DNA from: Lapidilactobacillus gannanensis
Lineage (GTDB): Bacteria; Bacillota; Bacilli; Lactobacillales; Lactobacillaceae
DNA: 64,000 nt
Direction: 5' to 3'
NCBI RefSeq assembly: GCF_003946675.1
Contig: NZ_RHOT01000004.1
Span: 35,626-99,625 of the forward strand
Below are positions 37,367 through 46,842 of this stretch, in pieces. Position numbers and translations under genes: made by a program. The notes beneath the pieces are model-generated. The model searched no databases, was not told where the DNA came from, and saw only the letters and a program-made list of their open reading frames with translations. Positions within the stretch are counted from its first letter, which is position 1, and every line of letters starts with the position of its first letter.

Positions 37367-37410
37367 CAAAAAGCCAGCCACCATGACTCAACATCATCGT
37401 GACTGGCTTA
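37367..37410 (-). terminator. Terminator of the DUF218 gene
   Basis: On the minus strand AAGCCAGTCACGATG pairs (two mismatches) with CATGGTGGCTGGCTT and is followed by TTTG. The preceding 37191-37366 stretch shows nothing else. Confidence 0.7.
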
Positions 37411-37434
37411 CAAAATATTTTTAAAAATTAGGTT

Positions 37435-38568
37435 TTAAAATGGTAAGGCGCTAGCTGACCAGCCATTGCTATAAACACTAAAGCCCGCCAACAAAACAGA
37501 GAACAGTAGGAAGATAATAAGAATCCAAATCATATGTCGCTTTTTATTCATTAGAAAAACTGCCACGAATTCACGAATAATCGCATTCGGCAAGAAGTAC
37601 ATCCGCGTAGCAGCACCAACGCCGTTCGCCGGTAAACCAGCCATACGAGCGTAAATACCAGCTCGAAAAGTATGATAATTATTACTAAAGAATCTCACAT
37701 TAGGTTTGCTAACACTATGATCTGCATCAATAATGGCTTTGGAGAACTTCATATTTTCTAGAGTATTCCGTGATTTATCTTCTAGAACAACAAGTTCGGG
37801 ATCCCAGCCATGAGCAATTGCATAGTCTGCCATTGCTTGAGCTTCAGATAATTTCTCATCTGGCCCCTGACCACCAGAAAAAATAATTTTCGGTGCTGGT
37901 CGACCCTTAGCTATTTGCTTATTAGCAAAACGAATTGCCCGATCGATCCGTGCACCTAATAGTCGGGAAACTTGGTTACCATCAATCAAGCCAGCACCTA
38001 AAACAATTAAGTAATTTGCCCGATATCTTTTGGGCACAAATTGATACAAAATTAAGTTGACTAAGAAGTTGAAAGAGCAGAGACCCAGATAAGCCCCAAT
38101 CATTGGCAACCCTGATAGTAACGCGTTGACCCAATCCGGCAAAAATTTACTGTGGCTGGCCATAAACAAGTTAACTACCCAAAGTCCAATCAAAAACAGA
38201 CCTAATAATAACGTCAGCATGTTGGCTAAGGTATGACTTTCACGTCGCCAAACAATCCAGGCATTCCACAATAGTAGGGCCCAAGCAAACAGTGAGACCG
38301 CCGCTAAAGCCAGCATTAATAATACAAAAATTGTTCCCATGATTACAATAAAGGGAATATTTGCCGTACTAAAAATCATGACTGCTAATTCAGCCAAAAA
38401 GGCTACGAAAAAGACAGTAAATAAAATACCATTAATTAAACGCCGTGGCTCTTTTAACCAAAAATATAGAAATAGTGCGAATAATAAAATAGTTGCCAGG
38501 CCCCCATAAATCGCCACTTGCTGCAAAACGATTTGTGATGACCGTGAGACTAACTCTGAACTGTTCAT
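37435..38568 (-). CDS. DUF218 (YdcF/SanA-like) membrane protein
   Basis: 377 residues: about five hydrophobic helices in the first 190 residues, a DUF218 domain (YLIVLGAGLIDGNQVSRLLGARIDRA, IIFSGGQGPDEKLSEAQAM, LEDKSRNTLENMKFSKAII) and a final helix. This is the layout of YdcF/ElyC/SanA-like proteins linked to envelope integrity. GGGGGAG precedes the ATG. It follows the small DUF898-like gene by 16 bases and is probably co-transcribed with it. Confidence 0.87.
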   Translation of the reverse strand: MNSSELVSRSSQIVLQQVAIYGGLATILLFALFLYFWLKEPRRLINGILFTVFFVAFLAELAVMIFSTANIPFIVIMGTIFVLLMLALAAVSLFAWALLLWNAWIVWRRESHTLANMLTLLLGLFLIGLWVVNLFMASHSKFLPDWVNALLSGLPMIGAYLGLCSFNFLVNLILYQFVPKRYRANYLIVLGAGLIDGNQVSRLLGARIDRAIRFANKQIAKGRPAPKIIFSGGQGPDEKLSEAQAMADYAIAHGWDPELVVLEDKSRNTLENMKFSKAIIDADHSVSKPNVRFFSNNYHTFRAGIYARMAGLPANGVGAATRMYFLPNAIIREFVAVFLMNKKRHMIWILIIFLLFSVLLAGFSVYSNGWSASALPF

Positions 38569-38584
38569 TTAAGTGACTCCCCCA

Positions 38585-38908
38585 TTAATTACGAAAACTT
38601 GTCTGACTAGCCTTCCAATCCATTAGTTTTATTCGCACCCAAAAACTATAGATTCCCAAGGTTAGGATCGACAGTAACAACCATTTGAGCCACTGACCAA
38701 ATAATCCAATCGCACTACCAGTAAATTGCAACCGATGACCTTCAATCACTGTATGATTAATTTTCCAACCATAAATCATCGTCAAAGCCCAGGGATAACA
38801 AATCCCTAAAGTGGCAATCGTGACTAAACTACCCAAGATAGTCCAACCAATCAATTGTACTAAACCACCATCAAAAAAAGACGTTCGCCCATGATATGTT
38901 TCCACCAA
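38585..38908 (-). CDS. DUF898-like small membrane protein
   Basis: 107 residues with two membrane helices; the pattern SLVTIATLGICYPWALTMIY and ILTLGIYSFWVRIKLMDW fits DUF898-type proteins. The start is a TTG at 38908 with GGAGG (38918-38922) nine bases upstream. An extended -10 (TGATAAAAT on the minus strand) lies before it. Function unknown. Confidence 0.72.
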   Translation of the reverse strand: MVETYHGRTSFFDGGLVQLIGWTILGSLVTIATLGICYPWALTMIYGWKINHTVIEGHRLQFTGSAIGLFGQWLKWLLLSILTLGIYSFWVRIKLMDWKASQTSFRN

Positions 38909-38942
38909 AATGCCATTCCTCCAAAAACTTGTCTGTACATGC

Positions 38943-39225
38943 TAATTTTATCATAGCCCACTGCCAATACCACCATCGGAAGACTGATAACTCTCGAAAA
39001 TATCTATTTGATTACCGGTACATAAAGTAAATAACTGGCTTTTTCCCGAGCTGTGCAGCTGCTCGCCATTTATTTTAGATTCTTTCTCACCAGCTACCCG
39101 CGCAAAACCATCTTTTCATTAGCCACTAACTTTATGCCCGCATGCAGTTAGCCCCTACCGTTATAGCAATTTTTTTAAATTCTCAGATAATTGACTATTT
39201 TTCATGATAGTACTTTTTAACCGTA
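38943..39225. other. Intergenic region downstream of the GH2 gene
   Basis: Nothing gene-like. A short inverted repeat, ATAGTAC/GTACTAT, at 39208-39231 overlaps the end of the GH2 gene and may be a weak terminator. Confidence 0.35.
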
Positions 39226-40857
39226 CTATACGGCTAACTTAGGCCGCCGATATTCGTCAACGACGCCTTTATTATTGTAAGTCCGCGGTCGGGTCGCAAA
39301 CCATTCCTGCTCCGTTACTCGACAATCCGCAAACTGCCACAAGAAAACCCCGGTAATGCGCTCATCATGTAAATAAGTTTCGAGATTAGCAGCAATAATT
39401 TCGACCTGACGCTCCTCGCTCCATTTACTTTTAGCAAAATAGTCATGGTCACCATAAATACCACCCGCCCCAAATTCACTAATAATTAAAGGTTTGTTGT
39501 CACCACCAGCGTGCTGAATCCAAGCATATTCTTGATCTAATTGTGCTGCAACCGGATGGTCATCATACCAGCCAGAATACATATTTACCGAAACAATATC
39601 ATCTAAATCCAAACATAAATCTGTAAAGTGTTGTCGCGTTGCTGCAGTCACTGGCCGCGATTGATCTAACTGCCGAATCTGTTTAAATTGCTTTTGATAC
39701 TTTTTTCGACCAATCGCAGTTTGACTAGCACACTCATTCAAGAGCCCCCAAATAATAATACTAGGATGATTATAATGAGCTGGAATAAACTCTTGAATGC
39801 AGGCCGCTGATTGACGATTAAAATTCGGATTTTCCATTTGTGCCAAACTTAAGCCACGGGCATGGTTCTCCTCCCAAACTAAAAATCCTCGTTGATCGCA
39901 TAAATCCAAGAACAACTCATCATTGGGATAATGGCAGGTTCGTACGGCGTTAGCCCCTAAATCCTCAAGCAAATCGAGATCACGGTTCATTAAGGCAAGT
40001 GGTAGTGAGCAACCAACACCTGGATAATCTTCATGACGATTAAATCCCTTTAAAAAAATAGGCCGTCCATTTAATAAAAGCTGGGTTTGTTTCATTGTAA
40101 CTTCACGAAAGCCGACGCGTTCAATTAAATCATCAAGCTTTTGCGCCGACTGAATCAGTTCTGCCTGCAGGAAATACAGTTGTGGTGTCTGCGGCGACCA
40201 AGCCGTTACTTCAGGAAAATCGGCCGACCAAGTAAACTTCTGCTGACTATTAGCCGCTAACGTCACTGTCTGCTGATATCGCTGATCAGCTAATGTCCAA
40301 GCCAATGTCAGCGATTTAGTCTGCGCCGCTAAATTAACGATGGTCGCCGTTAATTCGGCTTGCCATTGCTGGTCGGCCTGTAAATGAGATGTAAACGTTA
40401 ATGCCTGCAAATAAGTATCAGATAAGTACTCAAGCACCACACCACGCGTCAAGCCACCATATGTGTAGTAATCGTTAGGTACATGCAGCGCCGACTGCTC
40501 ACTAAAGCGATTATCAACCACAATTTTCAGCTGATGTTGGCCGGCTTTCACTTGCGGCACAATCAAGTCAAACGGGGTATAAGCACCATAATGACGCCCA
40601 ATGAATTGATTATCAAAATAAACCTCTGCAGTGTGACTAACCCCTTTAAAAACTAAACGTAAATTAGTCAATTCACTGATTACGACCGTTCGCGAATAGA
40701 TTCCTTGCCCGCGATAAGTGCTTAACGCAGGAACTTGTTTCCAACAGCCAGGAACAGTGATCTGATATTTTTCAGGTTTATCTTTCACTTTAAAATCCCA
40801 AATACCTGACAAATCCTGTGTTCTACGAATTTGATGTTGTTGAAATAATCGAATCAC
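39226..40857 (-). CDS. Glycoside hydrolase family 2, beta-glucuronidase-like
   Basis: A 543-residue, signal-less GH2 enzyme: jelly-roll sugar-binding domain (about 15-145), Ig-like domain (150-245), TIM barrel (250-540). The acid/base is Glu375 in GLLNEC and the nucleophile Glu461 in IISEFGAGG. NRHEDYPG and the final NNKGVVDEYRRPK match beta-glucuronidases more than LacZ, but substrate choice among beta-glucuronides and beta-galactosides is not proved. It is somewhat shorter than E. coli UidA (603). Two cre-like boxes lie upstream. No transporter is adjacent. Confidence 0.85.
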   Translation of the reverse strand: MIRLFQQHQIRRTQDLSGIWDFKVKDKPEKYQITVPGCWKQVPALSTYRGQGIYSRTVVISELTNLRLVFKGVSHTAEVYFDNQFIGRHYGAYTPFDLIVPQVKAGQHQLKIVVDNRFSEQSALHVPNDYYTYGGLTRGVVLEYLSDTYLQALTFTSHLQADQQWQAELTATIVNLAAQTKSLTLAWTLADQRYQQTVTLAANSQQKFTWSADFPEVTAWSPQTPQLYFLQAELIQSAQKLDDLIERVGFREVTMKQTQLLLNGRPIFLKGFNRHEDYPGVGCSLPLALMNRDLDLLEDLGANAVRTCHYPNDELFLDLCDQRGFLVWEENHARGLSLAQMENPNFNRQSAACIQEFIPAHYNHPSIIIWGLLNECASQTAIGRKKYQKQFKQIRQLDQSRPVTAATRQHFTDLCLDLDDIVSVNMYSGWYDDHPVAAQLDQEYAWIQHAGGDNKPLIISEFGAGGIYGDHDYFAKSKWSEERQVEIIAANLETYLHDERITGVFLWQFADCRVTEQEWFATRPRTYNNKGVVDEYRRPKLAV

Positions 40858-40917
40858 GATTTTACTACCTCTCTTTATGGTTAATGCCTTTCAGATATTC
40901 GAAGCTAAGAATTCGCT

Positions 40918-40964
40918 TACAAGCGTTATCACTTTAACTATAAAGCTTCCCGCAAGCGCTGTCA
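40918..40964 (-). promoter_or_regulatory. Two cre-like boxes upstream of the GH2 gene
   Basis: TACAAGCGTTATCA (40918-40931) and CGCAAGCGCTGTCA (40951-40964) both resemble the CcpA consensus and start 33 bases apart, about three helical turns. They suggest carbon catabolite repression of the glycosidase. Confidence 0.6.
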
Positions 40965-40984
40965 CTAGCCACTAGACAAATCAG

Positions 40985-41950
40985 TTAATTAACAACTGGT
41001 TTTAGATAGAACGCCAAGGTGCCAAGTCTTCCCCAATTTGAGAAGGTGGTTGCTGGGCGATTTTTGGAACGCCATCAGTGAGTTAAATCTAAAATTAGTT
41101 TTAGGCGGAATAGATGACAACTCCGTTGCGGCCGGCGGGTTGTGGAACGGTGCCGGGATTGATTTGAACTTATTGCTTTGCAACAATCTCAAATACAACC
41201 CTTATCCTAAGCGCTAAAGCGCCAAGGATAATTTGGCTGCTACTCGCAAGCTCGGGCGCAAATTAAAACCATTGGCTGACAACCCGGCGGCTTCCACTGC
41301 GTTTTGAGCTAGTTTGGTCCACTTTAGATTTAATCGATCTTAAGGCAGTGCTGACAGGACTAGTTGTCGATCGCCCAGCAACCACTAGATAGAACTAACG
41401 GAATTGAGCACCACTATAAGCAAACTAGCTTGCAGCAAACAACAAAGCCTGTGTGACAATCTTTCAAGATAAAATCGAAAGACATCACACAGGCTATTTT
41501 TGTTTTACTATTCAACTATTATTGCCGAATGAATCAACTTGATCAATCCTACTATAACTGCCGTAACCACTAACAACAGTGAAGATCACTAACTCAACTC
41601 CAGACGGAATGGAGGGACCGGGTTGTCAGCCGCGAAATTATTGTTAGTGCTTTAGCACTTACAATAAACCTCGAATTTGAGATTTTCGCAGAAAAGCTCA
41701 AATCGATGGCCGCCGCGTTCCACAACCCGCAGCCCGCAATGCAGTCAGAACCAATTCTGTTTTAAAAACTTCACTAGATTTTTAACGCTTTTGAACTCGA
41801 ATCTGTAATTGGCTTCAATCAATGCCGGCCGCGTTCCACGACAAGCAGCCCGCAATGCAGTCAAAACTAATTCTGTTTCAAAAGCTTCACTAGGTTTTAA
41901 CTTTTTTGGACTTAGTTTTGTAATGGGCTTTAATCGCCCACTCAAAACTA
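40985..41950. repeat. LIR-G, large mosaic intergenic palindromic repeat
   Basis: Full copy with two right-end modules. AAGTCTTCCCC block at 41024, side hairpins at 41202-41231 (TTATCCT/AGGATAA) and 41638-41667 (TTATTGT/ACAATAA), central hairpin near 41445-41500. The right end comes within about 25 bases of the MerR-TipAS stop, which may have lost a few C-terminal residues. Confidence 0.85.
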
Positions 41951-41974
41951 GCGCGCATATTTTTCAATCAATTG

Positions 41975-42691
41975 TCACAAAACAGTCGTTGCACCAGCAC
42001 CTGCCAGTTGATCATAGTGCTTCTGAAAACGTGGATCTGCTTGATACATCGCAGCCAGGCCCCGGTGAGCCGCTGCTGAATAAGTCATACTTCGTCCCCA
42101 GGCTAACTGCAGCCATTGTTGGTGATCCGTGAAAGCTTGCTGAGCAGCAGTTGATTCAAGATCACCTGAAGCCAAAACACTTTGTAATTGCTGCGTTAAG
42201 TCAGCCTCCAAGTCTTGCAACTTGGCTACCTCGGCCTGACTTAATCCTAGCCAATGTTTTTTAGCAGCCTCTAGTTGGCTGGCGCTATACTTTTCTGCTA
42301 ATTCTGAACCATAAAGTTGGTCATTTTCGGCGACTTGCTGTTGCTTAAAAGCCGCGAATTTTGCTTAATCTGACATGGTTATTTTCCCCTTTCGTGCTTG
42401 TTGTGTCTGTTGCAACAAAACCAGCAACTGATCTAAGTGGGCTTGTTGCTGTAAGGAATCATCAATATCAAAATCAGGCGCCAACATGATTTGCTTAATA
42501 GTGGCTAACGGAAAAGCTAATTCACGATAAAAAAGAATTTGTTGCAGCCGATCAACTTGTTTTTGGTCAAACCAGCGATAGTTATTCTGCAGATCACGAT
42601 GCGCCTGTAACAAGCCTTGCTGCTCGTAATAGCGAATCGTCCGTTGACTAACACCTGCCAGTTTCGCCAATTCACTGGTTTGATACACCAT
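41975..42691 (-). pseudogene. MerR-family TipAS-type regulator interrupted by an in-frame TAA
   Basis: Residues 1-108 (42365-42691) form a MerR DNA-binding domain (TSELAKLAGVSQRTIRYYEQ, then a dimer helix). After MSD a TAA (42365-42367) interrupts. The same frame then continues AKFAAFKQQQVAENDQLYG and LEAAKKHWLGLSQ to LAWGRSMTYSAAAHRGLAAMY, the drug-binding TipAS domain. Such regulators sense thiopeptide-like or other compounds and activate their target genes. Here the domains are separated by one nonsense codon exactly at the linker. Its natural targets may be the adjacent Tag/oxidoreductase cluster (inference). Confidence 0.85.
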
Positions 42692-42783
42692 CTGTTGGCC
42701 TCCTGATAAAGTGATTATTTCCTAACAATTACTAGCATAAAGGCTGACCTAACGTCAGGGTCAAGCTAAAAAATTCAAAAAAA

Positions 42784-42960
42784 TCACCATTGTTCATGAT
42801 TCCAAATTCGGCCGTCTAATTCGCCTTCATTTTGTTCAATTCGTTGCGCCAACGCTGCCGCATATTTTGCCGTTTGAATTAATAATGCTCGGTCTTGGTA
42901 AGTAGTACTTTGCTGGGCCAGCTTTGTTAGCGTTGTGGTTAACCAATCATCAGTTGCCAT
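42784..42960 (-). CDS. Small protein, 58 residues, coupled to the oxidoreductase
   Basis: Its ATG overlaps the stop of the upstream oxidoreductase gene (TAATG), and GAGGTGA lies 12 bases upstream inside that gene, so it is translationally coupled. The product (ATDDWLTTTLTKLAQQ to GRIWNHEQW) is soluble, helical and Gln-rich; no family is recognised. It is too short for many gene callers. Confidence 0.65.
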   Translation of the reverse strand: MATDDWLTTTLTKLAQQSTTYQDRALLIQTAKYAAALAQRIEQNEGELDGRIWNHEQW

Positions 42961-43658
42961 TAGTCATGTTCACCTCGCCGAATCTCTTGCAGTTGACTTT
43001 GTAATTCTTGATAATCTGCTAATTGCGTCATTAATTGTTCTTGCACCAAGGTCAGCGTTTCCTGAGTTAGCTTGGCATTGGTGGTCACCTGTTGTAATTG
43101 CGCCAGCAACCATTGACCTTTTTGGGCAAAAGTAGCCGGTTGTGCTAGCGTTAAAAATTGCTGATAGTCAATTAATAACTGTTGCTTGGCTGGCTCAGTC
43201 AAATAGCCAAACTGTTCAATGACTAATGGTGGTAAGTAACGCCAGTCCAGCTTTTGGGCAAAGGCTTGATAAGGTCGCAAAATTTCGCTTAAAGTGAACT
43301 GTTCTCGTGCACCAGCCTGATAACTAGTTAGCCGTTCACCAACACTGACCACTAGGCCCAACTCTTTACCTGCCAAAAATTCATACTGGCTAACTTCACC
43401 AGTAAAGATGGCATCTTGCCACTGTTTGAGAATTGCTGGTGCACTATACCAATACAGCGGAAACTGCCAAATAATCCGCTCGGCTTTTTTTAACAAAGCC
43501 AACTCAGTTTCTCGCTGCCAACCAGTCTCAGTAAAAATGGCATTTAAATCATGCCAGGTCACTGCATCATTATTAGTAACTGGTAAACTGGCTTGTAAAA
43601 ACTGCTGCGTTGGTGAATTATCTACTTCTGGATGAGCCACAATAATCAAGGTTTGCAT
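42960..43658 (-). CDS. NAD(P)H-dependent flavodoxin-fold oxidoreductase
   Basis: The start ATG at 43658 is about ten bases after AGGGAGG; two codons further upstream are too close to it. The 232-residue protein has the flavodoxin_2 fold: LIIVAHPEVDNSPTQQFL at the N-terminus, WQFPLYWYSAPAILKQWQD (FMN binding, about residues 68-86), and GLVVSVGERLTSYQAG. This is the KefF/MdaB quinone-reductase type. Residues after about 190 form an extra helical tail. In a short operon after the Tag-type glycosylase (15-base gap) and before the 58-residue gene. Confidence 0.85.
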   Translation of the reverse strand: MQTLIIVAHPEVDNSPTQQFLQASLPVTNNDAVTWHDLNAIFTETGWQRETELALLKKAERIIWQFPLYWYSAPAILKQWQDAIFTGEVSQYEFLAGKELGLVVSVGERLTSYQAGAREQFTLSEILRPYQAFAQKLDWRYLPPLVIEQFGYLTEPAKQQLLIDYQQFLTLAQPATFAQKGQWLLAQLQQVTTNAKLTQETLTLVQEQLMTQLADYQELQSQLQEIRRGEHD

Positions 43659-43673
43659 GATCATCAACCTCCC

Positions 43674-44216
43674 TTAAGCTTCAGTTTCGTCGGTTTCCTG
43701 GCGCTGAATAATGCCGCAAGCCAGCAATAGCAACTGAACTGTTGTCGGCCCCAAAAATTTAAACCCCCGTTTTTTCATATCTTTGGCTACAATCGCCCCA
43801 AAACTTGACCGCCGATTTAAAGGCGCTCCGATTGGTACTGCCATCGTCCAAGTTTGATTCTCTGAGAAATGCCAGAGATAATCAGCAAAGTCTTTAAACT
43901 CTGGCTGCAACTGATAAATTGCGCGAGCATTCATAATAATGGCTTGAATTTTACGAGGATTGCGAATCATGGCTGGATTTTGTAATAGGGCTTCAAATTC
44001 TGGTTCATCAAAACCGGCCACTTGTTGATAATCAAAATTAGCAAAAACCTGTCGAAAAACCGGCAACTTACTAGCCGCTACTTGCCAGCTAAGGCCAGCC
44101 TGAAAAACTGCTACAATTGATAACTCGAATAAAATTTGATTGTCATGCGTCGGCTGGCCAAACAAACGATCATATTCTTCAATACCAGTCTCGTGCTGTT
44201 TTACCAAAATCGTCAC
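43674..44216 (-). CDS. DNA-3-methyladenine glycosylase I, Tag-like
   Basis: About 180 residues; FELSIVAVFQAGLSWQVAASKLPVFRQVF (about 30-58) and RGFKFLGPTTVQLL match Tag, which removes 3-methyladenine. The N-terminal zinc Cys (CxW start) and the C-terminal His/Cys ligands of E. coli TagA are missing, so this belongs to a zinc-less branch or has drifted. The start is uncertain: GTG 44216 has no well-placed ribosome site, whereas TTG 44207 follows GGGGTGA by five bases and may be the true one. It follows mgtC by about 20 bases. Confidence 0.82.
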   Translation of the reverse strand: MTILVKQHETGIEEYDRLFGQPTHDNQILFELSIVAVFQAGLSWQVAASKLPVFRQVFANFDYQQVAGFDEPEFEALLQNPAMIRNPRKIQAIIMNARAIYQLQPEFKDFADYLWHFSENQTWTMAVPIGAPLNRRSSFGAIVAKDMKKRGFKFLGPTTVQLLLLACGIIQRQETDETEA

Positions 44217-44235
44217 CCCAAATTCGTCGCGGCTC

Positions 44236-44940
44236 CTACAAATTAATCAACCGCACTTGTTGAATATGCTCTCCATCAGATAAATCATCAACAATCTGAA
44301 CATAATCCATTTTCCGGGGAATCTCAATAAAGTAAACATTCGTGTAAACTTTTTCGTGATTCACCTCGGAAGCTTTAAAACTGAACCGACGCACTTGAAT
44401 TTGATGCTCGGCAAAGTACTTTTTAATAATAGCCTTGGTCTCGGCCTTATGCGTGTACTTAACTTCAATTCGTTGATAATGCTGGACCTTAATCACTTTC
44501 TTCAATAATGCCAATACTAGTAAAACAACCACAGCGCTAATGAACGCAATTGGATAATAACCCATCCCAACAGCCAGCCCCAAGCCCGCAGTGGCCCATA
44601 AAGACGCTGCTGTTGTTAAACCTGTAACTGAATGCCGTGTGACAACAATTGTCCCAGCACCTAAGAAACCAACCCCGCTAACAACTTGAGCAATCAGTCG
44701 GGCTTCATCAGCACGCACAACGCCGGAATATTTCGGAAAAGCCTTGGCAAAATCAATTGCCTGAAAACCAATTTGTTGCTGAATCATCGCAACCACACAA
44801 GCCCCAACACAAACCAAAATATGCGTCCGAATGCCAGCAGGATGATTCTTCTGCTCACGGTCATAGCCAATCAAACCAGCAATTAAAACAGCCGAGAATA
44901 AGCGAATAATAATTTCTGGAATTGTTACATTTAATGTCAT
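44236..44940 (-). CDS. MgtC/SapB-family membrane protein
   Basis: The ATG at 44940 follows GAGGCG; five residues further upstream are not needed. The 234-residue protein has four to five helices with the family motif LIGYDREQKNHPAGIRTH (about residues 22-39) and GVGFLGAGTIV, then a cytoplasmic ACT-like domain (from about 150). MgtC proteins adapt cells to low Mg and acid stress; this is a likely but unproven role here. Divergent from nox across a 550-base gap. Confidence 0.88.
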   Translation of the reverse strand: MTLNVTIPEIIIRLFSAVLIAGLIGYDREQKNHPAGIRTHILVCVGACVVAMIQQQIGFQAIDFAKAFPKYSGVVRADEARLIAQVVSGVGFLGAGTIVVTRHSVTGLTTAASLWATAGLGLAVGMGYYPIAFISAVVVLLVLALLKKVIKVQHYQRIEVKYTHKAETKAIIKKYFAEHQIQVRRFSFKASEVNHEKVYTNVYFIEIPRKMDYVQIVDDLSDGEHIQQVRLINL

Positions 44941-45004
44941 CAAAAATCGCCTCAATTAATAAAATTATCAAAACTAGGATCAATAAATTTAGGTTCTACT
45001 CAAT

Positions 45005-45190
45005 CATGTGGATCAGAGGGTTTTGAAACAGAACTGGTTGTAACTGGGTTCCGGCTGCTTGTCGTGGAACGCCGCCGATATCGGTTTGAGCTTGTTGCTG
45101 AACGCAGTAATCTCAGAGCAACGCCACCATGTTTCACGCCCATTCAATCGCTGGGCACCTGTCGCACTTCAACTAGGGAGCGACCTAAAC
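45005..45190. repeat. LIR-H, partial copy
   Basis: It contains the end module (GTTTTGAAACAGAACTGG, GGCTGCTTGTCGTGGAACGC) and a hairpin-like block GAGCTTGTTGC...CAGTAATCTC, then CACCATGTTTCACGCCCA and AACTAGGGAGCGAC, blocks also seen at the end of LIR-K. The central hairpin is absent. Confidence 0.65.
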
Positions 45191-45401
45191 CAATTCTTAT
45201 AAACACATATTGAAAGAACATAATTTTTATTTACTTAACTAAAACCTATCTTAACATTTTTTCAGAAAATTTTGCGGATCTTTCGTAACCCATTTTAAGT
45301 AAAAACACCTGACTAAAATATGGTCGCCTGATTTTTCACAATCCTAATAATTTCGTCTAGATACACTTAACTTTGCACTTGTGCAATCGCACTAGACAAG
45401 T

Positions 45402-45437
45402 TGTAAGCGTTGACATTAAAGGATATTTCGCTACAAT
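45402..45437 (+). promoter_or_regulatory. nox promoter with overlapping cre box
   Basis: TGTAAGCGTTGACA (45402-45415) is a full match to the CcpA cre consensus. Its last six bases are the -35 TTGACA, followed by 16 bases and the -10 TACAAT (45432-45437). CcpA binding here would block RNA polymerase. Confidence 0.75.
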
Positions 45438-45490
45438 TAGGTTGTATTCAATTTAAAATTATTGGAAAACAGAAAATCGGAGGGGTCTTC

Positions 45491-46828
45491 ATGAAAGTTA
45501 TCGTTATTGGCTGTACACATGCAGGAACTTTTGCAACACAACAAATTTTAACTGAACATCCAGATTGGCAAGTGACTGTTTACGAACGCAATAATAATTT
45601 GTCATTCTTATCTTGTGGGATTGCACTTTGGGTCGGCGGTCACGTCTCAGATCCAAAGAAGATGTTCTATTCAAGTCCTGAAGCTTTAACAAGCTTAGGC
45701 GCAACAATGAAGATGGAGCACGACGTACTTGATGTTGATACTAATGCTAAGACTGTTCGGGTCAAGGATTTAAAAACTGGGGAAGAATCCACCGAAAGTT
45801 ATGATAAATTAGTCGTCACAACAGGTTCAGCACCAGTGATTCCACCAATTGAAGGCATTGACAATCCAAAAGTTCAACTTTGCAAGAACTGGACTCATGC
45901 TAACCAAATTAAAGAAGAATCAGCTAAAATCAATTCAGCGATTATTATTGGTGCTGGCTACATTGGTGCCGAATTAGCTGAACAATTATCATTGATCGGC
46001 AAAAAGGTCACTTTAATTGATGCACTACCACGCGTGTTAGCTAAGAACTTTGATAAAGAAATTACTGACCGCGTTGAGAAAGAATATACTGATCACGGCG
46101 TAAAATTGGCTATGGGTGAAAAAGTTGTTAAATTTAGCGGCGACCAGGAAATCACGGTCACTACTGGTAAAGATAGCTACACTGCTGATATTGCCATTTT
46201 AGCTGCTGGTTTCCGCCCTAACACTGGCCTAATGAAGGGTAAAGTTGACATGATTGCTAATGGTGCGATCATTACCAACGAATACATGCAAACTAGTGAT
46301 CCTGACATTTATGCTGCCGGTGACTCATCTGTGGTTAAATATAACCCAACTGGCAAAGATGACTACATTCCATTAGCAACGAATGCCGTTCGCCAAGGTA
46401 TTTTAATTGGTAAAAATATTGCCCAACCAACCGAAAAATATCTAGGCACTCAAGCTTCATCGGCCGTTGAACTTTATGGTATGACAATTGCCTCCTCTGG
46501 CTTAACAGTGGACGGTGCTGCTGCTCGTGGCGTCGAAGTTGCTCATGTCACTTTGGAACAAGACTATCGCCCTGAGTTCATGTTGACCACCACCCCAATT
46601 CTGATGGAATTAACTTGGGACCCTAAGACTCGTGAAATTAAAGGTGGCGCCTTCTATAGCTCCTACGATTGCGCACAGTCTGCTAACGTTATTTCCTTAG
46701 CAATTCAAACAAAAATGACCATCGATGATTTATCAATGGTCGATATGTTCTTCCAACCAAATTATGATCAACCAATTAACTACGTCAACGCATTAGCTGG
46801 CGCTGCAGTTGCAGAAGCTGCTAAATAA
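45491..46828 (+). CDS. nox: NADH oxidase, CoA-disulfide-reductase-like flavoprotein
   Basis: The ATG at 45491 is preceded by GGAGGGG. The 445-residue FAD enzyme has the active-site His10 (GCTHAG) and redox Cys42 (LSFLSCGIALWVGG) typical of H2O-forming NADH oxidases and NADH peroxidases. The NAD-binding GAGYIGAELAEQL is near residue 157-169, and the FAD-binding IYAAGDSS near 275. It oxidises NADH with O2 and regenerates NAD+ for the phosphoketolase pathway. Oxidase versus peroxidase is not settled by motifs alone. Strong terminator downstream. Confidence 0.9.
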   Translation: MKVIVIGCTHAGTFATQQILTEHPDWQVTVYERNNNLSFLSCGIALWVGGHVSDPKKMFYSSPEALTSLGATMKMEHDVLDVDTNAKTVRVKDLKTGEESTESYDKLVVTTGSAPVIPPIEGIDNPKVQLCKNWTHANQIKEESAKINSAIIIGAGYIGAELAEQLSLIGKKVTLIDALPRVLAKNFDKEITDRVEKEYTDHGVKLAMGEKVVKFSGDQEITVTTGKDSYTADIAILAAGFRPNTGLMKGKVDMIANGAIITNEYMQTSDPDIYAAGDSSVVKYNPTGKDDYIPLATNAVRQGILIGKNIAQPTEKYLGTQASSAVELYGMTIASSGLTVDGAAARGVEVAHVTLEQDYRPEFMLTTTPILMELTWDPKTREIKGGAFYSSYDCAQSANVISLAIQTKMTIDDLSMVDMFFQPNYDQPINYVNALAGAAVAEAAK

Positions 46829-46842
46829 ACTGGTGCATAATT

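Larger units (their letters stand above)
44941..45490. other. Divergent mgtC-nox intergenic region
   Basis: The left part (about 45005-45190) is a partial LIR (LIR-H). The middle is AT-rich and featureless. The right part holds the nox promoter with a cre box. No gene is seen. Confidence 0.45.

Noticed and set aside
36266..42691. Stop-codon reassignment explaining the interrupted ABC ATPase and MerR-TipAS genes
   Set aside because: One interruption is TAG and the other TAA, and both codons end many intact genes in the window.
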